NCBI GenBank assembly: GCA_022821985.1
Contig: JAJECP010000003.1
Location: 1-64,000 of the forward strand
Length of the DNA: 64,000 nucleotides
Source: Acidimicrobiia bacterium
GTDB taxonomy: Bacteria; Actinomycetota; Acidimicrobiia; Acidimicrobiales; Poriferisodalaceae
Direction of reading: 5' to 3'
The translations under genes were made by a program, and so were the position numbers. This document shows, in pieces, positions 35,774 through 43,794 of this stretch; position 1 is the stretch's first letter, and each line of letters opens with the position of its first letter. The notes under the pieces were generated by a model, which worked only from the letters and a program-made list of their open reading frames with translations, was not told where the DNA came from and searched no databases.

Positions 35774-37021
35774 ATGAGTCGATCTCGACTTCCCACACCG
35801 TGGCGGCGCATTGCTCGCACAGCAGCAGCGGTCACGGCGGCAGTTTTGCTGGCGGCGGCTTGCACCGGCGGCGGCGACGGCGACGGCGCCGATGACGGCT
35901 TCGACGGCACGGTCCGCATCGGCGCGGCGCTGAGCGAAACGGGCCGATTCGCTGCCGAGGGCAAGGCTGTGCGCCAAGGCTACGACACCTGGCTGCAGTG
36001 GGTGAACGAGGAGCACGGCGGGATCCACGTCGGCGCTGGCCGCTACCGGGCCGAGATCATCTATTACGACGACGAGTCCGATCCCGACCGGGCAGCCGCT
36101 CTCATCGAGCAGCTCATCGACGAGGACCACGTCGACTTCTTGCTCGGTCCGTACTCCAGCACGCTCACCGGGCCGACCAGCGCTGCGGCGGAGGCCCGTG
36201 GCGTGATCATGGTGGAAGGCAACGGCGCGTCCGACAGCCTCTTCGAGCGGGGCTATCGCAACCTGTTCTATGTCGGTGTCGTCGCCTCGGACTACACACG
36301 CTCGAGCATCGAGCTGCTCGCCGAGCGCGGTGCGACCACCGCTGTGGTGGCTCACGAAGACACTCCGTTCGCCACGTCGGTGGCACAGGGAGCGCAGCGC
36401 CACCTTGAGGCCAACGGCGTCGAGGTGCTGGCGATGAAGAGCTACCCGGTCGGCGTCGAGAGCGTCGACGATCTCATGACCGAGCTTGCGGCACTCGAGC
36501 CCGACATCTTCGTGGGCGGCGGCCACTACGACGATGCCGTGCTGTTCCTGCGCTCAGCACAAGAGCAGGGCTTCCGCCCCGACGCGATGCTCATCACCGT
36601 CGGCCCGGCCAACCCGCAGCTGATCTCCGACATCGGCAGCGGCGCCGACGGCGTGCTCGGCCCGACGGGGTGGGAAGCGGTGATGGCCTATGAGGGCCCG
36701 AGCTTCGGCACGGCGAGTGCCTACGCCGACACCTACCAGAGCCTGTGGGATGAACCGCCCATCTATCAGGCAGCGGGGGCAACTACGGCCGCGATCGCGC
36801 TGCACCGCGCCATCGAGGCTGCCGGCAGCCTCGACACCGATGCGGTGCGCGAGGCGCTGCGAGACCTCGACATCGACACCTTCTACGGCCCGGTTCGTTT
36901 CGACGAGCGCGGCGTCAACGTTGCCAAGCCGATGGGGATCGTGCAGGTACAGGACGGCCGGATTGTGCTGGTCGCCCCTGCCGATGCGGCCGAGGGCGAG
37001 CTGGTTTACCCGGCGCGCTAG
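35774..37021 (+). CDS. ABC transporter substrate-binding lipoprotein (LivJ / amino-acid type)
   Basis: A 415-residue extracellular ligand-binding receptor of the branched-chain amino acid type. It has an Arg-rich n-region, a hydrophobic stretch and LLAAACTGGG as lipid-attachment Cys (the -3 residue is Ala, slightly off consensus). The mature part has VRIGAALSETGRFAAEGKAVRQGY, LLGPYSSTLTGPTSAAAE and a C-terminal DIDTFYGPVRFDERG, all typical of periplasmic binding fold type I. No permease or ATPase genes adjoin. ATG 35774 follows GGAGG. Confidence 0.87.
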   Translation: MSRSRLPTPWRRIARTAAAVTAAVLLAAACTGGGDGDGADDGFDGTVRIGAALSETGRFAAEGKAVRQGYDTWLQWVNEEHGGIHVGAGRYRAEIIYYDDESDPDRAAALIEQLIDEDHVDFLLGPYSSTLTGPTSAAAEARGVIMVEGNGASDSLFERGYRNLFYVGVVASDYTRSSIELLAERGATTAVVAHEDTPFATSVAQGAQRHLEANGVEVLAMKSYPVGVESVDDLMTELAALEPDIFVGGGHYDDAVLFLRSAQEQGFRPDAMLITVGPANPQLISDIGSGADGVLGPTGWEAVMAYEGPSFGTASAYADTYQSLWDEPPIYQAAGATTAAIALHRAIEAAGSLDTDAVREALRDLDIDTFYGPVRFDERGVNVAKPMGIVQVQDGRIVLVAPADAAEGELVYPAR

Positions 37022-37587
37022 CGCCCCATCGTGAAGAACTCGTCGTTGGGCCGCATGGACGTCAGGTGGGCCATGCGGTTCGACAGGGCGAACAGTCCCG
37101 TGATGGCGCCGATGTCCCAGATGTCATCGTCGCTGAAGCCGTGGGCCTGCAGATCCTCATGATCTGTGGCCGAAGCTGACCACGGTTCGCTGCACATCTT
37201 GAGGGCGAAATCGACCATCGCCCGTTGCCGGTCGGTGAGATCGGCCTTGGACGGGTCGACAGCGAGCTGATCGGCCAGCAGCGGATCCTTGGCGCGGATG
37301 CGCAGGATCGCGCCATGGGCCACTACGCAATACAGGCAGTTGTTGGCCCCGCTGGTGGCCACCACGATCATCTCCCGCTCGGCCTTGCTGAGCCCGCTCG
37401 GACCCTCCATGAGCGCGTCGTGGTATGCCATGAATGCCCGCATCTCCTCGGGCCGGTGCGCCAGCGCAAGGAACACGTTCGGCACGAAGCCGGTCTTGGA
37501 CTGGATGAGCTCGATTCGCTCTCGCAGGTCGTCGGGCATGTCCGCGATGTCGGGCACAGGGAAGGTCGAGATGGCTGGCTCGGTCAT
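37018..37587 (-). CDS. AhpD-like peroxidase-related protein (carboxymuconolactone decarboxylase fold)
   Basis: A 189-residue protein of the uncharacterised peroxidase-related family: KTGFVPNVFLALAHRPE, AFMAYHDALM, then the AhpD-type redox motif NNCLYCVVAHGA with a Cys-x-x-Cys and a downstream His. The family reduces peroxides or disulfides with a CxxC proton relay. It converges with the binding-protein gene with a 4-base overlap and is divergent from a second protein of the same fold. Confidence 0.85.
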   Translation of the reverse strand: MTEPAISTFPVPDIADMPDDLRERIELIQSKTGFVPNVFLALAHRPEEMRAFMAYHDALMEGPSGLSKAEREMIVVATSGANNCLYCVVAHGAILRIRAKDPLLADQLAVDPSKADLTDRQRAMVDFALKMCSEPWSASATDHEDLQAHGFSDDDIWDIGAITGLFALSNRMAHLTSMRPNDEFFTMGR

Positions 37588-37661
37588 GCCCGCAGCCTAA
37601 GCACGGCGGCGCATGGGCGACCCTCCTACAGTCGCGGGACTGACGAGAGGACTGCCCGCCG

Positions 37662-38231
37662 ATGCACCTGCCACGACCCACTTCCCGACGCCTTGAGCCG
37701 ATCCCCAAGGTGGCCGAGCGAGCCCGCGAGGCCATGGAGAGTTCATTCGCCAACGCCGTCAACGTCATTGCGACCATCGCGCACAGCCGTCCCATCTCCA
37801 AGGCGTTCGGCGAGTACGCGCTGGCCATCTTGTACAAGGGCGATCTGTCGCGTCGCGACGTCGAGATTGCCGTGCTGCGCATGGGCTGGAACTGCCAGTC
37901 GGTCTACGAGTTCGGCCAGCACACGCTGATCGCCCAAGCCGAGGGCATGACCGACGAGGACGTCTACCTCGTCACCCGGCCGATTGCCGAGGGCAACTGG
38001 ACGCCGGCCGAGGCGGCGCTGCTGCAGGTGGTGGACGACCTGTACTCCGACGACTGCGTGTCCGATGCCACTTGGGCCGAAGCGGTTGCCCACTTCAGCG
38101 AAGCCGAGATGGTGCACCTCATCGCGGCATCGGGCTGCTACCGGATGGTGAGCGGGCTGCTCAACAGCACCGGAGTGGAACGCGACGAAGGGGTCCCCGG
38201 CTGGCCCACCGCGCCGACCGCTACTGGCTGA
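37662..38231 (+). CDS. carboxymuconolactone decarboxylase family protein
   Basis: A 189-residue all-helical CMD-fold protein with VEIAVLRMGWNCQSVYEFGQH, the decarboxylase-type pattern (single Cys, Tyr-Glu and His) in place of the AhpD CxxC. It would bind a small lactone or acid, or act in an unknown redox reaction. Its 3' end overlaps the convergent carbonic anhydrase gene by 11 bases. Confidence 0.82.
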   Translation: MHLPRPTSRRLEPIPKVAERAREAMESSFANAVNVIATIAHSRPISKAFGEYALAILYKGDLSRRDVEIAVLRMGWNCQSVYEFGQHTLIAQAEGMTDEDVYLVTRPIAEGNWTPAEAALLQVVDDLYSDDCVSDATWAEAVAHFSEAEMVHLIAASGCYRMVSGLLNSTGVERDEGVPGWPTAPTATG

Positions 38232-38769
38232 GCGCTGCCACCTCGTCGAGCAGGCCGGTGTCGACGTCGTAGATGAAGCCGCGCACGGCGGTGTCGTGCT
38301 CGATGAACGGCGAGGCTCGCAGCGTTGCGATGGCGGCGCGCACGTCGTCGGCGGGGTCCGCGAACGAACAGATAGGCCAGCTTGGCCGGGCGCCCAGGCG
38401 CTGGCCGAGGACGTTGCTGAAGGCTGCTTCGTCGAGCCCGCACATGCCGCACTTCGTGTGGTGTATGACCAATATCTCTCGCGTGCCGAGCAACTGCTGG
38501 GAAATGCACAGCGAGCGCATGACGTCGTCGGTCATCACACCGCCTGCGTTGCGGATGACGTGCGCTTCGCCGACCGTCAAGCCCAGCTCTTCCAGCGGAT
38601 CCATCCGGGCATCCATGCAGGTGACGATGGCCACCTGACGGCTGGGTGGCGCCGCCATGCCGGGCGTCTTGACGGCGTCTGCCACCTGCCGGTTGTGCTC
38701 GATCAACTCATCGGCCGAAGGGTGGAATTCGGACGAATCCGGTTGGCTGGCTTCGCTGTCGTTGCCCAT
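38221..38769 (-). CDS. beta-class carbonic anhydrase
   Basis: A 182-residue beta-carbonic anhydrase. Zinc ligands are Cys in VTCMDARMDP and His/Cys in IHHTKCGMCGL, with the Asp-Arg dyad in the first motif and IRNAGGVMTDDVMRSL between them. It catalyses reversible CO2 hydration in the cytoplasm. It is adjacent to a tRNA-Lys gene on the same strand. Confidence 0.92.
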   Translation of the reverse strand: MGNDSEASQPDSSEFHPSADELIEHNRQVADAVKTPGMAAPPSRQVAIVTCMDARMDPLEELGLTVGEAHVIRNAGGVMTDDVMRSLCISQQLLGTREILVIHHTKCGMCGLDEAAFSNVLGQRLGARPSWPICSFADPADDVRAAIATLRASPFIEHDTAVRGFIYDVDTGLLDEVAALSQ

Positions 38770-38792
38770 CTGACGACCTCATCGGTGCATCG

Positions 38793-38808
38793 GCCGGAGC
38801 GCTCCGGC
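38793..38808. terminator. 16-bp perfect palindrome between tRNA-Lys and carbonic anhydrase
   Basis: GCCGGAGCGCTCCGGC is exactly self-complementary. On the minus strand it lies 11 bases beyond the tRNA-Lys 3' end and 24 bases before the carbonic anhydrase start, so it may be a tRNA terminator hairpin or an operator. There is no T-tract. Confidence 0.35.
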
Positions 38809-38818
38809 AGGCCAGTAG

Positions 38819-38892
38819 TACGCCCCCTGGGACTTGAACCCAGAACCTGCGGATTAAGAGTCCGTTGCTCTGCCAAATTGAGCTAGAGGCGC
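38819..38892 (-). tRNA. tRNA-Lys (CUU)
   Basis: The cloverleaf can be drawn by eye: 7-bp acceptor (with G1-U72 and U6-G67 wobbles), D stem GCTC/GAGC, anticodon loop CTCTTAA with anticodon CTT, T stem CTGGG/CCCAG around TTCAAGT. No CCA is encoded. Confidence 0.92.
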
Positions 38893-38948
38893 ATGGTGCC
38901 CCGCAAGGCTAACGACGCCCCCCGACACAAGCGGTCGGCGAGCGGCGG

Positions 38949-39023
38949 GCGGATCGAGGGGATTCGAACCCCCGGCCTCCAGTGCCACAAACTGGCGCTC
39001 TAACCAACTGAGCTACGACCCGC
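38949..39023 (-). tRNA. tRNA-His (GUG)
   Basis: The cloverleaf has anticodon loop TTGTGGC (anticodon GTG), D stem GCTC/GAGC and T loop TTCGAAT. An extra G at position -1 opposite C73 is the identity element of tRNA-His. It is 56 bases from tRNA-Lys, on the same strand. Confidence 0.93.
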
Positions 39024-39129
39024 ACGGGGTGGTCAAGGATGCCACGGTCGCGGGGGCCTCGCTACCGAATTTCGGGCGTCTGGTGCCCGTCTTCTGCCAG
39101 CAACTGCGCTGACCGCGTACCGTAGGGAC

Positions 39130-40149
39130 GTGAGCGCTGAAACTGTTGCTGCCCGCCAGCCGCCCGTGGAGTACATCCCCAGGATCACTGCCCAGTACAT
39201 CGGACTCGGTTACGGCGAGTACCGCTGGGTGCACAGCGAGACGCCGCCGCCGTGGACACCGCTGACCAAGCCGATCTCGGAGTGCCGCGTCGGACTGATC
39301 GCGACCGGCGGCGTCTATGCCGTCGGCCAGACGGCGTTCCACTACCGCGACGACGCGACCTATCGGGCGATCCCGACCGACGTCGATACGCCCGAACTGC
39401 GAGCGACGCACTTCGCCTATGACCTGACCGATGCCCGCTCCGACATCAACTGCGTGTTCCCCATCGAGGCTCTGCGTGCCCTGCGAGACAGCGGCGAGAT
39501 AGGCGAGCTGGGCCCGAACGCCTACACCCTCATGGGCGGTATCTACAGCACCCGGCGTGTGCGTGAGGAACTGATCCCCGAGCTGGCGAAGCGCTGCGTG
39601 GCCGACGAGCTCGACGTGGTGCTCCTGGTGCCGGTGTGACCGGTCTGCCATCAGACCGGGGGTCTGATCGCCAGGGCCATCGAGGCCGAAGGAATCCCGA
39701 CGCTGTCGATGTCGAGCGCACGCGACATCACCCGGGCGGCCTGGCCGCCCCGGTCGGTCTATCTCGACTACCCGCTGGGCCACACCTCGGGTCGTCCTCA
39801 CGAGCCGGAGCTCAACCAGCAGATCCTGCGTGACACGCTGGCCGCCTTCGAGAACTTGCGCGTGCCGGGTTCCATGGCCCACTTGCCGTACCGCTGGTCG
39901 GACACTGACCGGTGGAAGGACCGGGTGTTCGCGCCATCCACCAAGGCCGAGGAGCTGCCCGAGTGCGCCGTGCCGACCGCAGACGACTCCGCCGAGGCGA
40001 GCGCTGAGTCAAGCGGTAACGGCGGCTACGAGGACGACCGTGTCGAGCGCCACCCGACGCCGCAATACCAGTCTGAAGACGACGCAGCAGCGGCTCGCGC
40101 CAGCCATGACGGGGAAGAGTGCCTCGTCTGTGCGGGCATCGACTACTGA
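39130..40149 (+). CDS. GrdB/PrdB-like selenoprotein with in-frame UGA (Sec170)
   Basis: A 339-residue protein of the glycine/sarcosine/betaine reductase selenoprotein B superfamily, read through TGA 39637-39639 as selenocysteine. Before it: CRVGLIATGGVYAVGQ, ATHFAYDLTDARSDINCVFP, LMGGIYSTRRVREEL, DVVLLVPV. After it, in the same frame: PVCHQTGGLIARAIEAEG and YPLGHTSGRPHEPELNQQIL. The active motif is Sec170-Pro-Val-Cys173, and Cys-containing relatives carry Cys at this position. The C-terminus adds an acidic tail ending in Cys331-x-x-Cys334. Stem-loops at 39640-39668 fit a bacterial SECIS. GTG start at 39130. The substrate is unknown; a selenol reductase role is inferred. A Nudix gene follows 18 bases later. 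Confidence 0.85.
39640..39668 (+). promoter_or_regulatory. candidate bacterial SECIS element
   Basis: Two perfect, mutually exclusive hairpins begin right after the UGA. Stem A is CCGGTCTG (39640-39647), loop CCAT, CAGACCGG (39652-39659). Stem B is ATCAGACC (39650-39657), loop GGG, GGTCTGAT (39661-39668). Stem B places a 3-base G-containing apical loop 18 bases after the UGA, within the usual bacterial SECIS limits (loop about 16-37 bases downstream with a G among its first two bases). SelB would bind it during translation. Confidence 0.75.
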
Positions 40150-40167
40150 GCCGGATTTCGGCCGCCG

Positions 40168-41106
40168 ATGAGTGAGCAACCCGAGCGTCGCGCCTCGGTT
40201 GGCGCCAAGTCGCCCGGGAGCGGGGGCGACTACGACCCCGAAGCCGTTCCCGTGCGCGATGCAGCGACGGTGATGATCCTGTCCGACGAGAACGATCCCC
40301 ATGTGCTGATGCTGAAGCGCAACTCCAGGTCGATCTTCGTGGGTGACATGTGGGTGTACCCCGGCGGCGCTGTCGACCCCGAAGACGCCACCCAGGTCGC
40401 CGACGAGACCGTGTCGGGTCTGACCGATGACGACGCCTCGTTTCAGATCGGCATCGACCGGGGCGGCATTGCGTTCTGGGTCGCGGCCCTGCGGGAGACG
40501 TTCGAGGAAGCGGGCATCTTGCTCGCCCATCACGACCACCCGGTTGGTGTGGAGGATCCCCGGGATCTGCCCTCAGGCATCATCGACCTCTCGCCGCCCG
40601 ATGTGGCAGAGCGGTTCTCGCAGTACCGGGACGAGGTCAATGCGGGCGAGCGTGACTTCATCGAGACGGTGCGCAGCGAAGACCTGCTGCTCGACGGCGA
40701 CAACGTCTATTTCATCGGCCGCTGGGTGACGCCGCTGGGTTCCCCTCGCCGCTACGACACGCGGTTCTTCCTCACCGCCATGCCTGACGGCCAAGTGCCG
40801 CTGCCCGATCACGACGAGGCGGTCGAGCACCAGTGGGTTCGCCCTGCGGATGCCATCCGGCGCAACGACACCGGCGACATGGTGATGATGACGCCGACCA
40901 TCGGCATGCTGCACCGACTTGCCAGATTCGGAACGGTGGCGGAGGCAGTAGCGGCGGCCGGCAGGGGAACGCCCGACGACGACGAGCACGTGCGGATCCG
41001 CTACGACAACGAAGGGCCGGACCGGATCGCCTTCCCCGGCGACCCCGACTACCTCGAAGCCGACGGCCGCACCGAGACCGGCATCCTGCGCTGGCCCTCC
41101 TCCTAG
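40168..41106 (+). CDS. Nudix hydrolase, NUDT7/NUDT19-like
   Basis: A 312-residue Nudix protein. Its N-terminal strand AATVMILSDENDPHVLMLKRN leads to WVYPGGAVDPED, and the Nudix helix is AALRETFEEAGILL, separated from the glycine loop by an insertion as in NUDT7 and NUDT19, which hydrolyse CoA and acyl-CoA pyrophosphates. The C-terminal EHQWVRPADAIRR segment closes the fold. It lies 18 bases after the selenoprotein gene and is probably co-transcribed. Confidence 0.83.
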   Translation: MSEQPERRASVGAKSPGSGGDYDPEAVPVRDAATVMILSDENDPHVLMLKRNSRSIFVGDMWVYPGGAVDPEDATQVADETVSGLTDDDASFQIGIDRGGIAFWVAALRETFEEAGILLAHHDHPVGVEDPRDLPSGIIDLSPPDVAERFSQYRDEVNAGERDFIETVRSEDLLLDGDNVYFIGRWVTPLGSPRRYDTRFFLTAMPDGQVPLPDHDEAVEHQWVRPADAIRRNDTGDMVMMTPTIGMLHRLARFGTVAEAVAAAGRGTPDDDEHVRIRYDNEGPDRIAFPGDPDYLEADGRTETGILRWPSS

Positions 41107-41174
41107 CCATTCGATCGCCAATATCGGACATATCCACAGCGTTGAACTGCGCTCGAAGGATTGGGGAGCAAGAC

Positions 41175-42278
41175 GTGTCGATGCCCGGAATCTGGACGGA
41201 AGACGATGACGGCTGGGCGCTGAGCCCACCGGCTGGCTTTCCAGACGAGGCCACTCTGCACGATCTGATCGAACAAGCGCCTGAGATGTTGCCGTTGTCC
41301 GGCGCACCCCAACTTCTGATCCTCGGAAAAGAAGTGCCACTCGGCTCGGGCTTCGCGGATCTCGTTGGCGTCGAGACCTCAGGTCGGCCGGTCATCATCG
41401 AAGTGAAGCTTGCCCAGAACAATGAGGCCCGGCGGGCCGTGGTCTCGCAGATTTTGGCGTATGCGGCGAGTTTGCACGGAACGAGCGGGGAGCATCTTGA
41501 AGAGCGCTTCGGCAATTACCTGAAGGTCCGCGGCCATGATTCGCTGGAAGCGGCGGTGAGCGCCACCGAAGGCGGCGCCTTCGATTCCGACGAGTTCACG
41601 GAGTCACTCGATGAGCATCTTCGCGAGGGACGATTCCGGCTTGTCTTCGTCCTGGACTCGGTACCGCCGGAACTGATGACGCTGGTGGCGTACTTGGAAC
41701 ATGTCACCGACAAGCTGGTCATTGATCTAGTTGCAGTCAACGCGTTCGACATCGGCGGAAGTTCGGTCGTGCTCCCTCAACGCGTGACGCCTGAACGGCA
41801 CGAGGTGACTGTCGAACGGACTCGCCGCCAGGATTCCGGCACGCTGCACACCGGAAGCGAGCGATTTGAAGCCACCATCAGTTCGGCTCCTGTTGAATCG
41901 CAGGCAAGGTTGCACCGCTTGCTTGAGTGGGCACGCGACCTAGAGCGACAAGGCCTTGTCAGGCTCTCAACGTACGAAGGAAAGGGAGCGAAGCGGCACA
42001 CCCTCCTGCCGCGACTCAAGGGCGACAACGTCGGGTTGGTCACGATCTGGAACGACGGTGGGGCATCGCTTCAGTTCTGGCGCAGCGTGTTCGAGAAGAA
42101 AGCACCGCATTTCATAGGACAGATTGAAGAACTCGCCGACGTCCGGATCGGGAAGGGCAACACCGTTCGGGACTTCAACGACGAATTGTTGTCGGCGCTC
42201 ACCGAGGCGTACCGCGACGCGTCACTGGCGGAGATGTCGAGTCCCCCGGAGAGCACATCTAGTCCGGGCCGGCGATGA
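41175..42278 (+). CDS. PD-(D/E)XK nuclease-like protein of unknown role
   Basis: A 367-residue protein. A nuclease-like core is visible near residues 55-100: Glu in LLILGKEVPLGSGFADLVGV, then PVIIEVKLAQNNEARRAVVSQILAYAASL. This matches the D-x(n)-E-x-K order of NucS/DUF91-like and Card1-like nucleases. The rest, including a Trp-rich C-terminal segment (VTIWNDGGASLQFWRSVFE), is unassigned. GTG 41175 is 6 bases after GGGGAG; ATG 41181 is an alternative. It may act on damaged or foreign DNA, but this is not shown. Confidence 0.7.
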   Translation: MSMPGIWTEDDDGWALSPPAGFPDEATLHDLIEQAPEMLPLSGAPQLLILGKEVPLGSGFADLVGVETSGRPVIIEVKLAQNNEARRAVVSQILAYAASLHGTSGEHLEERFGNYLKVRGHDSLEAAVSATEGGAFDSDEFTESLDEHLREGRFRLVFVLDSVPPELMTLVAYLEHVTDKLVIDLVAVNAFDIGGSSVVLPQRVTPERHEVTVERTRRQDSGTLHTGSERFEATISSAPVESQARLHRLLEWARDLERQGLVRLSTYEGKGAKRHTLLPRLKGDNVGLVTIWNDGGASLQFWRSVFEKKAPHFIGQIEELADVRIGKGNTVRDFNDELLSALTEAYRDASLAEMSSPPESTSSPGRR

Positions 42279-42558
42279 GCCATTCGTCGCCGAATCGCAC
42301 TGCTTTGGGGTCGGGTCGGCCAGATCCGCCGATGCTGCCGTCGGGCAAGACGAATCGGTGAGCGACTGCAATCCGCTCTCCGCCATCGAGGTACACGATC
42401 CGCTCGCTACGGGTACCGGGCGGCTGCCCCGAGGACGGGCTGGCTGCACCGCTGCTTTGCACCAACTCAGCCACTTCGCCTGACTCAACGCGAGGCAGCA
42501 CGTAGTTGTTGAAGACGGCCCGGACCTCGGTGGGCGACGTGTGTGAGTTCTCTGTCAT
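42259..42558 (-). CDS. small conserved hypothetical protein
   Basis: A 99-residue protein of unknown function. Its C-terminal half, YLDGGERIAVAHRFVLPDG and DPKAVRFGDEWLIAGPD, has the look of a small beta-rich domain, while its N-terminal half has a helix and a Ser/Pro-rich linker. It converges with the nuclease-like gene with a 20-base overlap. ATG 42558. Confidence 0.6.
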   Translation of the reverse strand: MTENSHTSPTEVRAVFNNYVLPRVESGEVAELVQSSGAASPSSGQPPGTRSERIVYLDGGERIAVAHRFVLPDGSIGGSGRPDPKAVRFGDEWLIAGPD

Positions 42559-42711
42559 GGCTACGAGTAGGAGAAGGCGCGCACCTGGCGGTTCCGACTT
42601 GCGGGCGATGCGTCCTGTGAGCGCCCGGCGAACATCCTGTTGCAGCGACGGCTAGCAGCGAAATCGTTTTTCGGTGGGAGCCGGTGTGCAGAGCCGGTTA
42701 CCGTTGGGTTC

Positions 42712-43005
42712 GTGACTGGCTCGGCTCCTCGATCGCCAAACAGCCTGAACACTCCGGAGGGCGGCACGCGCGATGTTGTCGAGGCGTGGCTACGGGCAGG
42801 AGCTTCCGATCCTCTCGCGCTTCAAGCAGATTTGACGGCGACGTTCATCGCTGGCGATGACACAGCGCTGGGCTTCGAAGCGTGGCGATTGGTGTGTGAG
42901 GCCATCGAGACCGGATGGGCGGACGAACGGCTGCGTGAAGCTCTGTCAAGCGCGCTGGCTGATGACGTGCAACAGGCAACGGCGGGAGCAATCCTGAGCG
43001 ATTGA
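42712..43005 (+). CDS. small hypothetical protein
   Basis: A 97-residue frame from GTG 42712, divergent from the small gene before it. After a disordered N-terminus it is helical and acidic (VVEAWLRAGASDPLALQADL, LGFEAWRLVCEAIETGW, LREALSSALADDVQQ). No family is recognised. Amino-acid composition is plausible for a real protein, but the GC-rich context makes spurious frames common. Confidence 0.45.
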   Translation: MTGSAPRSPNSLNTPEGGTRDVVEAWLRAGASDPLALQADLTATFIAGDDTALGFEAWRLVCEAIETGWADERLREALSSALADDVQQATAGAILSD

Positions 43006-43041
43006 CGCGTCCTTTGTGTCGATTCGCAACGACAACGAGGG

Positions 43042-43515
43042 TCAGCTTGCGAATTCGCGGGCCTGTTCCCTGAAGGACTCGATGGTGGTCTCGGCCAGGA
43101 TGTTGTGGTCGGCGTCGAGCACCTCGAACATCCGCCCGGTGGGCTCGTGCATCGAGAACAGCACCAGTGAGCCCTCGGGGCCGCCCCGCTCCATGTGCAC
43201 GTCGCCGCCCGGGCCGCTGCAGTAGGTACCGGCGGGCCGGACATCGTGGTTCACCTCATTGCCGTCCTCATCGATGTCGATGACGTGATGTTCACCTTCG
43301 AGTACCAGCGAGGTGGTCGTTGCCACGTGTCGGTGGAAGTGGCAGTAAGCGTCTGGCGCCCAGCGAATGAGCAGGTCCAGCCGCCCGATGTCTTCCTGGT
43401 GGCCGAGCACGGCGATGTCGTAGTCGATCGGGTAGTCGAACCGTGGCCCGCCCTCGTAGTGGATCCACTTGAGTTCGTTGGTGTCGAAGCGGAAACCAAG
43501 ATCCTGCTCGGTCAC
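43042..43515 (-). CDS. cupin-fold protein, ChrR-like
   Basis: A 157-residue cupin. The first motif contains a His cluster CHFHRHVATTTSLVLEGEH with Glu, and the second motif lies around GGDVHMERGGPEGSLVLFSMHEP. The metal-binding His/Glu pattern is complete enough for an Fe or Zn cupin. It could be a dioxygenase or a sensory ChrR-type domain; the substrate is unknown. Confidence 0.78.
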   Translation of the reverse strand: MTEQDLGFRFDTNELKWIHYEGGPRFDYPIDYDIAVLGHQEDIGRLDLLIRWAPDAYCHFHRHVATTTSLVLEGEHHVIDIDEDGNEVNHDVRPAGTYCSGPGGDVHMERGGPEGSLVLFSMHEPTGRMFEVLDADHNILAETTIESFREQAREFAS

Positions 43516-43651
43516 GTTCGGTCTCCCTTGAGCGTCGAGGCCATCTGAAGGCCGGTCTCAGAAATGTACCGAGCAGGCCATCGTTGTGCCGCTGATCCCT
43601 TGGACCAGCGCCAGTTGGGTGGCAGGATGGCTCGGGGCCTGCGTGGCCCAC

Positions 43652-43725
43652 GCCCCCGTGGCGCAACTGGACAGCGCAGCGGGCTTCTATCCCGCCGGTT
43701 GCAGGTTCGAGTCCTGCCGGGGGCG
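43652..43725 (+). tRNA. tRNA-Arg (UCU)
   Basis: The cloverleaf has perfect 7-bp acceptor GCCCCCG/CGGGGGC, anticodon stem GCGGG/CCCGC with loop CTTCTAT (anticodon TCT), T loop TTCGAGT. It stands alone between the cupin gene and folE. Confidence 0.94.
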
Positions 43726-43794
43726 CATCGGTTGCCGCAGGTCGCGATCGCAAATCGCGATGCTGTCCGCGGTTGACGCGGGTAGGTTCAGCGG

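Noticed and set aside
39637..39639. The TGA read as a true stop, giving two genes or a pseudogene
   Set aside because: The flanking segments are in one frame with no other lesion, belong to one family, the position is a known Sec/Cys site and a SECIS-like hairpin follows.
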